Origin: Cristatella mucedo
Taxonomy: Eukaryota > Bryozoa > Phylactolaemata > Cristatellidae
DNA length: 64,000 nt
Assembly: GCA_009760855.2 (NCBI GenBank)
Contig: WPIO01000120.1
Location: 186,001 to 250,000 of the forward strand
Direction: 5' to 3'
Part shown: one piece after another, positions 10,530-22,399 of the stretch
Layout of the letters: each line of letters begins with the position of its first letter
How positions within the stretch are numbered: position 1 is the stretch's first letter
The notes under the pieces: generated by a model
Told to the model about the DNA's origin: nothing
The model's input: the letters and a program-made list of their open reading frames with translations, nothing else
The model's database searches: none
Position numbers and translations under genes: made by a program

Positions 10530-10695
10530 ATTTTCGCCAAATTCGTCAGGAAGAAAGAAAACAAAGCTGACTAACGCTGACAGGCACGCAGTTGTAAAAA
10601 CGTATCGTAGTAAGTAGAATTGAGTTTTCCTGTGCACAGTAAAGCAAAAGTAGGCGGCCCAGTATGAAGTCGTGTTATCATTCGTAGGAAATGCC
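10530..10695 (-). CDS. Receptor paralogue, M1 exon
   Basis: An exon of a second Cys-loop receptor copy, encoding the pre-M1 segment and membrane helix M1. It is 166 bp, exactly the length of its counterpart at 46294-46459, and open throughout. A TTATTTCAG acceptor and a GTAAGAATG donor flank it. The peptide carries a HRKTQFYLLRYVF entry to M1 and a FFLPDEFGEN end. Compared with the main copy, the Pro at the start of M1 (FPTACLS) is Thr (FTTACLS), and the terminal Lys of the SEK linker is Asn. The M1 Pro is strongly conserved in the family, so function is doubtful. An N-T-T sequon lies upstream of M1. Exons for M2-M4 of this copy were not found; they may lie left of the window. Confidence 0.85.
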
Positions 10696-12038
10696 CTGAA
10701 ATAAGCTGCTCTTATGACATAACGTGACAGGTCCTCGTATATAACTTCAAAAAGCCCTACAGATCAAGTTGGTGTTACGCTGGATGTTTTTCCATAGTGC
10801 ACTTAAGGCCGAATTGGATTTTCGTGCACACACAGTAGCTAATGAACTTCTTTTCACTCAACAAAGAAACGGAGAAACCCAGCTGAGTCCAGAAGGACAT
10901 TAGAAGATGTGAGTAGCTTGACAGTAGCCCCGTAAAGTAGCTAGAAGGGATATTTCGCTAATTGGTTCACTAATTAAAATTTAATTCTTAAACAATCAGC
11001 AAACGAGAAAGATTATTCAAGCATATGTACCTGAGTAAAGCAGAAATTCAATATTCTCACTGAAGTGTTCATAGTTTCAAGCGAAATGTTTTGTAACGGC
11101 CTCTAAGCATTTACAGCATTGCCATCGAAGGTGGACAAACAAATCAATTTTATATTTAAAATTAAATAAGCCAAGTACCTATGCTGGAATAAGGTTAAAT
11201 AAAAAGCATACCAAAACCAGTAATCAATGTACAGCTGACAGCTGCAGTGGTCTGCTGAGGCACACTATGCGAGAATGCTTGCTCTATGTCTTTAGCACTA
11301 TATATCCAAACACATTTTTCGTAGCAAAAATTAAAGGTTTTCGGCTTTCAGTGCGTATCATGATAGTCAACATATTTCACCATAGCAAAAACAGAAAACA
11401 CGAGGCACTGATGATTCATAAGAAAAATTCAATAAGTGATTGATAGGGAAGGGGGTAGCAAAGCCCGCCTTCAAAAGGTATGCTAGAGTATGCTTCGCTA
11501 GAGAACGACGTTCCGTGTTGCAAAACAAGTGTTAAAAGTGAATTCCACAGTCTTTGATCTGAAAAGTAAAGGCATCTGAGGTCGATTTTTGTAAATATTG
11601 CAGATAATCTTTTCTCGTGAAACAATCTGAGAGCGAGCACAATGCAGCCGTTTTGTGGCTTATAAGGACGATGTGTTATTGTATGCCGTGCTTGGAAAGA
11701 AAATAATTTCACTTAATATGAACTGATCACCACCGAGGTGGATTCGCTTCTTCTCCCAACGCTGTGGCGCTGATAATTGCGGCCTGCCATGCTATTTGCC
11801 ATTTTTTTTCTGCCTGCTATTTGAAGATACTTGCAAAGCTACTTCATAGGCAATCTAAACAGAAAAATTGGTGAGATCTGCTTAAAACTAGTAAAGTATC
11901 ATGCATGACTTGCATACAACAGTACCTTGCATAGTCACAGGCAAGCTCAAATCGTAGCTACTGTAATCTGTATTGAATTAAAGTTTGCAACGGAAAAATT
12001 CTGCATTATTCATGTGCATATCTACAATGTTAACTTAC
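10696..12038 (-). other. Intron between paralogue Cys-loop and M1 exons
   Basis: About 1.34 kb without coding potential on the sense strand. The matching intron of the main gene (46460-49610) is longer mainly because of an L2 insertion at about 46780-48312. Confidence 0.7.
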
Positions 12039-12206
12039 CACAAAGCTAAAGCTTTTGTTGCATGCCATTCACCGGATTCAATAATCATTTCTCGAGTGAA
12101 GTTATTTGGGACGAGTTTGGACAAGTAGGAACGATATACCCAAGTTTCATAGTGAAAGTAGCACATCTGAGAGTTAAAGGAGAAGTCCCAGAGGTTCAAG
12201 TAGCAC
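12039..12206 (-). CDS. Receptor paralogue, Cys-loop exon
   Basis: An exon of the duplicated nicotinic-type receptor, 168 bp like its counterpart at 49611-49778, with a TTGGTTGCAG acceptor and a GTAAGTTAAC donor. It encodes the signature loop with two cysteines 13 residues apart (CYLNLWDFSFNSQMC). The core motif, FPFD in nearly all family members and in the main copy, reads FSFN. The loop-B tryptophan is kept (ETWVY), and an N-F-T sequon follows (PNNFTREM). The exon ends in phase 2, matching the M1 exon 1.3 kb downstream, so splicing to it stays in frame. Open frame plus altered core motif suggests a diverging or recently inactivated copy. Confidence 0.87.
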
Positions 12207-13309
12207 CTGCAACCAAGCAAACTGAAAACCTTTCGAAACCCGCGCAGCTGATACAATAACAAGTTTTCAACGTAGCAGTAGTGGCCCGGTCGTCCTATTT
12301 ACTATCTGCTGCTCATTCTCGCTAGCAATTACCACAGAAATCAATATTACAGATCAGCAGGCAAACACGTAGATTGCCTTATAAAAAAAATTAATAATAC
12401 AATGCCTTGTGAAACTCCAAATTTAAAAACTATGTAAAACATCGACCGACGCCAAAAACCAATAGCTCAGTATTTTTAAGGGTTTCAAGAACTCTCATGG
12501 GTAGTAGCTCGTTTATTTAGTACCATACCGGCCTTCACTTCACTCCTGGGCACCATCAGCCGCTTCAGCTGGCAGTATAAATACCCGTGTAAAGAAAGTC
12601 CGAAGTTTAGGAAGTAACAGAAATGCGATTGGGTACGGAGAGAGAGTCCATTTGCAGCCGATACTATTAGGTAGAACGTCGGCGTGGGATTTCATCCTCT
12701 TCCCTCTCCCTCGTCAGGCCAATGGGCTGTGCATGCAGAGAGGTTCATGTAAAACCTGTAAAAAGGGTGAAGTAGCTGAAATATTTCGTTGCAATAAAAA
12801 GTAGTTACTAAACTAACATAAAGGCCATTGAGAATTAATGTTATTTTATCTATATGGACTGAACCGAGAAGAAGGTAGTGTAAAAATAAGGGCTATTTCT
12901 AGGTAGAAGATACCGAAGAATGCAATAAGTAGCATAATATTTTTTTACGCGTCCTACTTGTGACTGATAGTTCTGAAGTATGCAGCTCATAGTTAGAAGC
13001 GATTCTTCCCGTGAATGCTTTCGCTGGTGTTAGCTGCATAGTTGCATACTTGCAGAATGGTACTGTGGTGTCATCATGAAAATGTACTGCTCTTGCGGTG
13101 ACTGTATCTAAACTCTTTTTGTAGCTTCAATCCCTCTTTAATGATCACTGATGACTTTAGACCACTGCTGTGCACGGAACGTGTACATGCACTATGTTTA
13201 GCTGGCTTGCTGTATATACAGGCTGAGGCCGAGCTAGAATTTCTAGTTAAGGGGTAAGATATGCAAGCTTTTCATGTTAGCGGTCAAATGCTCGAAAGTT
13301 TATCCGTCG
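12207..13309 (-). other. Paralogue intron upstream of the Cys-loop exon
   Basis: Non-coding. Blocks at 12520-12720 and 13215-13275 resemble 50090-50290 and 51200-51250 in the equivalent intron of the main gene (e.g. CCTAATAGTATC and GGCTGAGG). A one-base length difference and stops in every shared frame argue against a hidden exon. Confidence 0.6.
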
Positions 13310-13400
13310 CTCCAGCAGACTTGGACGGTGTCAGCGACAAATATAGCAGATTATCGTCAGCCTAAAAGTGATGGCCTACTCCATGGGGCAGAATCACGTC
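13310..13400 (-). mobile_element. LINE-C fragment (left part, split by L2)
   Basis: Resembles 51340-51400 (AGCCTAAAAGTG followed by a GGCCTACTCCATGGGGC-like block), the LINE-C copy in the equivalent intron of the main receptor gene. The element resumes at 15927 after an L2 insertion. Confidence 0.5.
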
Positions 13401-15926
13401 TCTTGCGGCTCATGTGCATGGCCCTCCTCAACTCAAGGGTCACACACTCAATCCAATTTTCTCATGCAACTGCACTTTATTATCACCAGTTATGAGCAAA
13501 TTCAGCGTATCTGATCACTTGTAGATCCCATTCAGTCTATAGCCAGCGCCATAATTTTCCTCTTTATATTAAATATCACGTGAATCGCGAATCTCGACAT
13601 TTAATATCGATGCTGTTCGTCTGAGAATATCTGCTTAGCCTCTTTCTCAATAGCCATACTGATCTATCATCAATGGTGGATTCCTAAAGATGCACTAGCT
13701 GGCAAGCTCAATGACCTTTTACCTCTGACTAAGCACACAGTCCGCCCTCGCCCAGACGGCCTTTGCTTGACCTCAGACATTAAACTAGCAAGGGGTTACA
13801 AGCGCATGGTTGAAAAAGCATACACAAGATCAGGACTTATCGTCCATCGACAGGTACATAGGGACTATTATAAATCGTACCAATCAATCGTACCAAAGGC
13901 GAAGTCTAGTCTTTATAAAAACAAACAACAAATGCTGATGTCGACGATCAATTATCAACCATTTCCGTAACCACAATCAGGTTAGCTTTTTACCTAGTGA
14001 TCCATGTGATGATGTATCAAATCAAACTTCTCCGTCAACATTATAGACAAGATCAGGGAGTCCATGCTAAGAGACAGCAACCCCTGGAAACCTGTAACGA
14101 AATTCCTTGTAGTACACCAATATCCACATTGAAGGTCCCTAATGACCTCGCCCTGAAGTTCATATCGCAATCAAAGAAGACAACTAGTCCGCTGAACTCA
14201 ATTCATACTGTTCTGCTTGCACAATGCATTGATATGCTGCTGCCATGCTTACATAAACTCATAAATCTGTCATCAGCCACGAGTCATGTCCCAACCCCTT
14301 TCAAAAAGGCTATAGTCAGGCCGATACTCAAGAAAGCAACAATAGATCAAGAGAACTTGTGCAACTTCTGCCTTGTTTTCTTTCTACCTTTCAAAGCAGA
14401 CACTTGAGCTAATTATGGCCTATCAGCTGAATATTGAAACTTTAAACCTTTTTAAGGAGTTCGGGTGTGGTTTGAGAGCTAATTACTTCACAGATTCAGC
14501 TTGCTTCGGGTGTATAACGACCTACGTAGGAATGTAGACCTAGGTAGAGTCTCTCTGCTTGTTTTGATCAATCTTTTGGCAGCTTTTGATGTTATCGCTC
14601 ACCGAGTCCTTCTTGAGCCTCTATAATCTCGCATGGGCATCACTAACACCATTCAATAGTTCAGATCCTATCTCAGCGGTAGACTCCAGTATTGATGTGA
14701 ATGGACAAAGATCATCCGAGGTAATTCTGAAATATGGGGTACCTCAAGGCTCCATTCTAGGTCCGGTTTTTTTCACGGTTTATACCGTTCCTCTTGCCGA
14801 TGTGATCGCCAAGCACAATCTAGGCTTTCAATGATATGGGGATGACACTCAGTTGAACTTTTTCTTCGATCCCTTCCAGTCCTCGGGCAAGTCTCACTCT
14901 CTCAACTCCCTTGCTGCATGCATTGATGACATTCGCACATGAATGGCAGCAAATTTTCTTAAATGGAATGATGATAAAACCAACTTACTAGTTATGAGAA
15001 AACCAAGTGAGATTCAGAAACTGGAAAGGTTAAAGCTCACAACTGGCTCTGCCAGCATATATCAAGTTGAATCTGCATTAAATCTAGGTTTCATGTTCTA
15101 AACTGACCTATCATTCGACGACTATATATCGGCTTCTTAGTCATGTCTGCCTCATTCAGCTACATAAAAGTGCTAAAATTCATTCGTTCTTATTTAGACA
15201 AGGATCACATTAAATTAGTCCATGCATTTGTGGTATCCTATAGTGACTCATGTAACTCACAGCTTGCTGGTCTACCTGCCTGTGCAATCAGGTGCTCATA
15301 GTTGGTGCCAAACGTTGCAGCTAGGTCTGACTGTTGTGAGCAGCACAGTTGCCACATCACACCACTTCTCATCGAATTGCACTAGCTACCAGTAAACACA
15401 CGCACAGACTTTAAGTTTTTGTCAACTGCGTTTTGGTCCCTTCATTCTTTTGCTCTAGCCTACTTATCAAATCAATCTACTCCTCATCAGGCTGAGCATC
15501 CAATCACTAGCTTTTTGGAATCTCATTCTTAACCTATACCTGCCTGAACCTCAAATCCTTAAGAGACCGCGGATTTAATTTGTTTGTTCCCAGCCCCTGG
15601 CACTCACTTTAGACTTGTGTTACGAAATCTCCTGACTTGACTACATTTAAATAGAAACTATGAATGCACCTATTTCTGACATGATTTAGTGGGTTCCTGT
15701 GATTCAACCTTTCTATGCCGATGCGTGCTGAGACTGTCCATGCTGTCACTCATGACACTTGCATACTGACCCTGTACTTGTTACCCCTAACCATGTTATT
15801 CTTGTTGTGTATTGAGCATCCTACTATTAACCATTCGATCGTGCTTCCTGTGCAGAAAATATACAGTGCCAAGCAAGAGATTGAGTTCTCTGAGGGTGCT
15901 TTATCAAGTGTGCTATCGTTATTTTT
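13401..15926 (+). mobile_element. L2-like LINE, ~2.5 kb 5'-truncated copy
   Basis: A plus-strand L2 copy inserted into LINE-C. It runs from the endonuclease C-terminal region (CACACACTCAATCC block at 13440), through the linker (YKRMVEKAYTRSG at 13800), the RT start (KKAIVRPILKKATID at 14300), motif YGVPQGSILGP at about 14735, a YGDDTQLN catalytic box at about 14835, and the RT end, to the tail at 15870-15925 (GCCAAGCAAGAGATTGAG, GGTGCTTTATCAAGTG). Stops and frameshifts are frequent, so it is a dead copy. It encodes part of the APE endonuclease and the RT used for target-primed reverse transcription. Confidence 0.85.
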
Positions 15927-16690
15927 TAATATAATGCACACCAGAAAAAGAATCAGGACGGTTCCTTGATGGACTCCACAGGTGATTAGTCAGGTGGATG
16001 AGAGCCGACATCCACACTACGGTATAAGAATGATAGGACTAGTACGCTATGGACTACACCGGAGCCTCTTCAGCTACACCGATTGCTGATCTCTCTCGTT
16101 CAAGTAAAATATCATGATCAATAACAATCGGTCGCATTATCCTACATGAACAATTGAGAACAATGATCGAAGGCAGCTGGTAGGCCCAGTTGAGCTAGGT
16201 ACATGGCGTTCCGTCATCGTTGCTTCACAGCATGGCTTTGGTTTCATAGACAAGATCAGATTCATTGGAGTGATATCACTTGACTCGCAACTGAAGTTTT
16301 TCGGGCAAGGTATTATTTTTCAGCATATGCTGCAAAAGCATGGCGATAATTTTTCCCAGTCTGTTTGACAATAAAGGAATAAGGAAAACTGGCCAGTAGT
16401 TTGGTGTGACCTCTGAATTTAATCTAGTCTTGGTCGAATAATGGCCAGTTTGAGGGACATTAATACAATCATTCTCTTCTCTCTACACTAAGCGCTAACA
16501 GCGTTTCTTATTATTTCCAGAATTATTCTGTAGAAAAAGGAGTTCTTGCGAACATTGAATACAGAAAACAAGATAGCCAAGACCTATTTGAAGTCCATCT
16601 GATTGTTTTCCTACCGTAGCGCTTAAAAAGCGGCGTGCATTGCTATATGTCGCCCCTTCCAACTTCCAGTTTAGCCCACGGAGCCCCAAT
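15927..16690 (-). mobile_element. LINE-C fragment (RT domain)
   Basis: Read on the minus strand it contains the RT opening TPNYWPVFLIPLLSNRLGKI at about 16340-16400 (compare the general LINE pattern NYRPISLLPVLSKILEKI). Downstream is a GVHQGTVLILF motif at about 15935-15975, equivalent to GVPQGSVLGPLLF. A related copy sits at 51401-52440 in the corresponding intron of the main receptor gene. Frames are broken. Confidence 0.65.
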
Positions 16691-16799
16691 TTGCCTTACA
16701 TTCTCCCACTGTTACGAACATGCATACTAGTTCTGCCTTAGTTTCGTCAACAGCTACGAACGTGCATATTAGGTACGATTGTGCATACCTAATATTGTT

Positions 16800-17057
16800 A
16801 GGCTACCGTCGTCCAATGGTTTGGCGTGATGTGTTCAAGGTTGATGGCGTTTGTGTTTTGGGTTTATCGAAAAAGGCGCCCAGGCAGAGCCGCCGAGGCG
16901 GCATAGCTCGTTCAGTATTAAAAGTATTGTCTCATGCCATCCTACCCGATATTCGTCGAAAACTGATGTGAGTCACTTGAACTTGATGGTCATGCCTAAA
17001 AATACTCCGGCAGCCCCAATGTACCACCTTTCTTTGGAATGGTCGACCAAAGTGTAG
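16800..17057 (+). pseudogene. Possible decayed Tc1/mariner-like transposase fragment
   Basis: Two overlapping frames carry PMVWRDVFKVDGVCVL and then GFIEKGAQ, resembling the transposase block S-V-M-V-W...F-I-E-x-G-V-K. A later MPKNTPAAPMYHL patch could correspond to the QQDSAPAH box, with the catalytic Asp replaced by Asn. One frameshift separates them. No terminal inverted repeats were recognised. Tentative. Confidence 0.3.
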
Positions 17058-17063
17058 AAAAAC

Positions 17064-17198
17064 CGCTGATAGGGTTTGGCCCAGTGGTTAAGGTGCTCGC
17101 CCCAACCAAGAACTGGCCGTGGTCGCGGGCTGGTGCCCTGTGGCATACATGAAGCGTCTGAATAGAGGTTAAGTTTACTTAGGGTGAAACAAAAAACG
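17064..17198 (+). mobile_element. tRNA-derived SINE (L2-tailed), split by LTR-A
   Basis: A tRNA-like head with an A-box-like GTGGTTAAGG at about 17085, then GTGCTCGCCCCAACCAAG and a diverged B-box region (GCGGGCTGGTGCCCTG). A tail follows with ATGAAGCGTCTGAATAGAGG, matching the L2 3' end. It is the same family as 52561-52696 and 50347-50455. The solo LTR at 17199-18293 cuts its tail. Sequence after the LTR (AATTATGCAAATGAATAAT) resembles the SINE 3' end. Confidence 0.75.
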
Positions 17199-18297
17199 TG
17201 TAGTGCCGCACTGGCCTTGGCCTAATCTAAGTACGAAAGCGATCTGTTCAACGGGCCAAAACTCCTTTGGGCTGGAGCAGTGAGCCAGAGAGGAGCGACA
17301 GTGTGGTGAGACAGCAAGAACTGTAGAGCGAGCCAGGAAGCACTGGGACCAGCTGTGACTATTCGGCCTTTAGAATAGGTCTGCTCCCGCTAGAGTGGCT
17401 GATTGATGTTGGCTGGCCTGTCAACCTCGGCCATAACTCTGTCCAATAATAATCGTCTGGAACCTTTTCGGCATTCAAGATTAACTGAGTTGCCCATCCG
17501 GTGGCCGATAGCGGTATAAATTCGTTACCCTAACGGCCATCAGTGACGGGGCCAATACCACTAAGCATTGTCCCAGCTAGGTATTTAGGAGTCGTCGAGC
17601 GACGCTCGCTTGTTCGGCTCCTGCTACATCTCTCTCTCTCTTCGGAGCTTCGCTTCGATGCCGTCGCCGGTAGCTGCCGGACTCGCATCTCTGAAAGCGA
17701 GGGAGGTGGGCGGGCTGTTCGCCGGCAAAGGCGGGACAGGACGAGACAGCTCGAGGAAAATTCAGAGGATGCCGCCAAACACGGTCGTATCGCGCCCCAG
17801 CTCGCATTTTGTGTTTCCTTTTTGTATTTTGTATGTGTACGCACACGTGGTCCATGCACAAGGATTTTCCGAAGTGAAATAGAAGTAGTTAGTGGGGTAT
17901 GTGAGATATGCAGTTCAAGCTCCTCGTCTTATTTGGGTCGTTCCCCACAATAGACATGCGTGACCCAAGTGCGGGAACATATTTTCCCCGCAAGAGTGCT
18001 TGTGCTATGCAGAGCTTGTGAGGAGTCCTGGAGATAAAATTGAGCTAGACGCGCCGCGACTTTGTGCGCTTGCGAATAAAGCTCAGTAAAATCCTCTAGT
18101 TGTGTGTCTCTTTGTAATTCACGTAGCGGACTCACGACCCCTTTAGTAACGATAAGAAGGTCAGCGCCAGAAATACTTGTTTCGTGGCGGCCTGCTCATT
18201 CCGCATAGGCACGCACAGAACTGCATTCGGCCGTAGGCTACGCCGTTCGGTAAGCCGCAGGTTAAGAATAATCCACTAGCCTTCGGCATTACAAACG
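17195..18297 (-). mobile_element. Solo LTR, family LTR-A copy 3
   Basis: The LTR proper is 17199-18293 (1095 bp), reverse orientation. Its termini are the reverse complement of TGTAATGCCGAAGGCTAG and of the TACA end, flanked by a perfect 4-bp target-site duplication AACG (17195-17198, 18294-18297). It is shorter than copies 1 and 2 mainly because only about one ~121-bp internal unit remains. It interrupts a SINE. Confidence 0.88.
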
Positions 18298-18319
18298 AAT
18301 TATGCAAATGAATAATACA

Positions 18320-19312
18320 CGAGATGGCTGTTGTTGGAAATCTTGACTCCCTAGTTGTCATTGTTGCCTGTTCCTCCCTCAATGAAGAGTCGTTTACACT
18401 CTCCTCGAAGCGGTCTTTCAAATTTAACATTTGAAGTACCTCAGACAACTATTTGCCAACGGTGGAAGTAATCTATCGCCTACCAGGTACACAGTCCTCC
18501 CTTCTCACAGATTTCTGGGAGCTCATTTGGCTTCGGTGTGACAGAAATCGATCTGTCTACGTGGCGGGTGATTTCAAGATTCATTTTGAAGACTTACATA
18601 GCACCTTATGATCTGATTTTCGTGCACTGACTAACTCTTTTACTCCTGTAGCTCATGTGCATGACTCGACGCACAATAAGGGTCGCTTACAGCTGGTACA
18701 GAGCTCTACATCGAGGGTTGCCTGTCGTGAGCTTCGCAGTTGCCACATCACACCAGTTCACGCCGACCTGCAAAGGCGTGTAGCCAAGCACCGCACGGAC
18801 TTCAAGGATCGGTCACTCACTTTTAATTCGTTTCATTCTTTGGCTCCAACCTACCGGTTAGATCTACTTCCTACCAGGCTAAGCTTCCTGCCACCCGCTT
18901 TCGGAATCTAACTCTTTACCCAGTCGTCGTATAAATCTCTAATCCTTTCGAGACCGTGCATTTATTTCGTATGCTCCTTAGACTTGAACTCACTTTCGAC
19001 CCATGTCACGATATCTCCTGACAGGTCAACAAGTTAAAAGAAGCTAAAAAAATCTATTTATCACAGCATTTAGCGGTTCCCTGTGATTCATCCTTTACGG
19101 GCTTTTGCGTGCTGACACTGTGTACGCTGCCACTGACCCAACCTGCATACTGACCATATGCACATAACCCCAGCTATGTCATTCTTGTTGTTTATTAAGC
19201 ATGCTACCATTAAACATTCGATCTCGCTTCCTTTTCATCAGATCCAAAGTGCTTAGAAAGAGATTGAGCTCTCTGAGGGTTCTTTATTAAATCATTATTA
19301 TTGTTATTACAT
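18320..19312 (+). mobile_element. L2-like LINE with internal deletion
   Basis: A plus-strand copy. The 5' part encodes the end of an APE endonuclease: VIYRLPG at about 18480, YVAGDFKIHFED at about 18560, DFRALTNSF, VHDSTHNKGR. It then jumps directly, within GGTCGCTTACAGCTGGTAC at 18680-18700, to the RT C-terminal region (ACRELRSCHITPV, VAKHRTDFK), missing the whole RT core of about 2 kb. A normal L2 tail ends it near 19312 (AGAAAGAGATTGAG...ATTATTATTGTTATTAC). Confidence 0.8.
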
Positions 19313-19434
19313 CCTCGATCTCTCCAATTTCCCGATACATTGATTCTCCCAAAAATGTGTGCTATCATCCCCGATTGTAATTGAGTCAGGCTCAAGTGAT
19401 CATATGCCAATTTCATTCAATCTATAGTTTATGC

Positions 19435-22012
19435 CCTACTCTAAATCCAAAATCATCTGTGACCCATGAAACCTCTAGAACGTTGATATTGATGGTGTCA
19501 GAACGAAAATATCTTTTCGCCCTGGCTGCTCGAGCATCTATTTAATCTCTCATCATCCGTATAATGCTACACCACGACACTTCCTAAGGTGCTTATGGAA
19601 ACTGTCGGAAAATAGTAAACAATTTGAGACACTGCACTGTGAATGTGCAACACTGACTAACCCTAATGGGTGCCCTCAGCCAGACGGTGTACGGTTTATC
19701 GAAGATGCTTAAGTATCTAGGTCTACTAAGCCCGAGCTTGAGAAAATCTATACAAGATAAGGATTGACCGCCTATCGTCGGGCAGAAGAAAACTACCGTA
19801 GATCATGCCAGTCAATCCTAAAAAAGGCCGCATCTAGCATCTACAGAAATATTGTTGAATCCCGGATGCACCATCCCAAAATACTGATGTCTACCATTAA
19901 CCGTCTCCTTAACGTCTACCAGGTTAGCTCCTTACCAAGTGATGATTCATTGTGCTGACTGATCGGATTGTTTCTCTAGCTTCTTTGTCAGCAAGATAGA
20001 CGACATTAGAGAGTCCATCTCCAAGGTTGCAGCATCCTCTCTGGACTCCCATCCCTCAATTGCATTAACAAAGGACTTATTTCTATTGATGCCATGAACT
20101 ACCTTGACGTCTAAATTCAAGGAGACTAAAGGCGACCATTTCCTGAAATTCATCAAACAGTAAAGAAAAACTGGTCCTCTAGACCCTATTCCCATTGTCC
20201 TACTTCTGCGATGCTTAGATCTACTCCAGCCATGGATAGTTAACACACAAAATATGTCCTAAGACTTAGGTCGGGTCCCTGCACCTTACAAAAAGGCTTT
20301 TGCGAGGCCAATAGTTATGAAAGCAACGGTAGACCAAGAGGAGTCGAGAAACCTCCGTCCAGTCTGTCTTCTCCCATTCCTGCCTAAGACACTAGAACGA
20401 GTTGTGGCAGAACAACTGCAGTCTTATATTGAGACCTCAAACCTAGCCACTAATTCCCAGTCTGGGTGCAGAGCTAATAACTCAACATAGTAAGCATTGC
20501 TTAGGTTGTATTACCTTCTCATACCTTCTCATGCATGCAGGCACAGGTATAGTCTTGCTGCTTTATCTTTCGTCAGAATTTGATACCATTGATCATAAAG
20601 TCCGTTTGAGCGTATTGAATCTTGCCTGGGCATCTTTACCAGGTTTCCCTGCAATGTTTCAGGTGCTATCTCAGTGGGAGACTCCATAGTATTGATGTGA
20701 AAGTAAAAATATTATCCGTGGAACCACTTGAGTACGGGGTGACGTAAGTCTTTGTGCTTGGTCCTCATCTTTTCTCAGTTTATACTTTACCTCTTGCCGA
20801 TATGATCGCAAAGCACAATCTAGGCTTGCACTTCTATGCGGAAGACACCCAGCTGTACCTTAGTATTGATCCCTCCAAGCCCCCGAGAACATTGAATTCT
20901 CTATACACCCTTGCAGCATGTATTAATGACATCTGCACGTGGATGTCAGCGTACTTTCTTGTAGAAAGGCGACAAAACCGTCTTACTTGTTATCGAAAAA
21001 CCAAGTGCAATTCAGTAATTACAAAACCTGATGCTCAAAATCGGCTCCACCAGTGTATCTGCTGCTGAGTCTGGCGTATTTTAGGTGTCCTTTTCCACAA
21101 TAACATTTCATTATACGACCACCTCAGCTCGGCAGTAAATTCTACCTACTTTCAGCTTCATAACATTGCCGAGATTTGGGCTTGCTTAGACAAGGATACT
21201 ACATCAAAATTAGTGCATGAATTTGTGACATCCCGTCTCTACCTCTACAAGTCACGGTTTGCCGGTCATCCTGCATGTGTAATCAGGCGTTTTTATTCAG
21301 TGCAAAACTCTGCCACTAGATTTTTCTGTCGTGAGCGTCGCAATTGCCACATCACGCCAATTCTTGCCGACCTGCACTGGCTCCCAATCCAGCACCGCAC
21401 CGACTTCAAGGTTCTGTCACTGACTTTTAGTTCCCCCCATTCTCTGGCACCAGCCCACATGCCGGGACTAGCCACAGCCAGGCGTAGAAAAGTATAACAG
21501 CTGTTCTGACTCAAATAGTCTAGCCATACCTCGTACGAGCCTCAAAAACGTTGCAGATCGGGCCTTTAGTTCATATACTCCCAAAGCCTGAAACTCACTA
21601 CTGACACACTTCACAGTATCTCCTCACACAATGACATTAAAGGCGCTTAAAGCGAACCCATTTATATGCTCCCAAAGCCTGGAGCTCCCTCCCGACTTGC
21701 GTCAGAACATCCCCTGACCTCACCACATTTAAAAGGAACTTAAAAACACACCTATTTAGGACAGCATTTAGTGGGTCCCTGTGATTCGTACTTCACGTGC
21801 TTATGCGTGCTGACACTGTGAATGCTGCCACTAACCACATTCGCATGCTGACCCTGTGCATGTCACCCCTAACCATGTTATTGATTTTGTTTGTTTTTCA
21901 AGCATGATTTTACTTACCATTCAATTGCATTTACCTTTGTAGCAAATGTAAAGCGCCTAGAAAGAGATTAAGTTCTCTGAGGGCGCTTTATCAAATAAAT
22001 TGTTATTAGAAT
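19435..22012 (+). mobile_element. L2-like LINE, ~2.6 kb 5'-truncated copy
   Basis: It contains the linker (AYRRAEENYRRSCQSILKKA at 19765), RT start (KKAFARPIVMKATVDQEE near 20290-20340), LGPHLFSVYTLPLADMI at 20755, the catalytic box YAEDTQLYL at about 20835 (YADD in related copies), and the RT end with SCHITP-like NCHITPILADLHW at about 21340. A canonical tail ends at about 22010. An extra partial duplication of the C-terminal region sits at about 21590-21690. Many stops; inactive. Confidence 0.85.
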
Positions 22013-22089
22013 TACAGCATGTGATTGATCTTAGAGTTTCGATCATTGTGTGCTTACAACGGCCTACACTATGCTTGCTGCTAATGGAT

Positions 22090-22197
22090 GCTACATAAAA
22101 TAATTTTGTAATTCTCACTGTACAACATCTTTAGAGTGCCTAGAAAGAGATTCAGTTCTCTAATGGTGCTATACAAAGGTATTAATATTATTATTAT
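22090..22197 (+). mobile_element. L2-like 3' tail only
   Basis: A lone tail with GTGCCTAGAAAGAGATTCAG, TTCTCTAATGGTGCTATACA and an ATTATTATTATC microsatellite. Confidence 0.7.
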
Positions 22198-22399
22198 CAC
22201 ATTATCGAGAGAGGCATTAAGTGTCGAGGCTTTTGCTGATACAGTTTATATGTTGGTGAATAATAAAGAAAGGGATAGTAAGGGGTCTTTAGGAGACCAG
22301 CCCTTTCAATGAGATTTTATTAAGGTAGACACATCCCATGCAGAAACCATAGAAAAATCTGTCGAGGAAGGTCATAGGACGTAACCTTGCGATTTAGAA

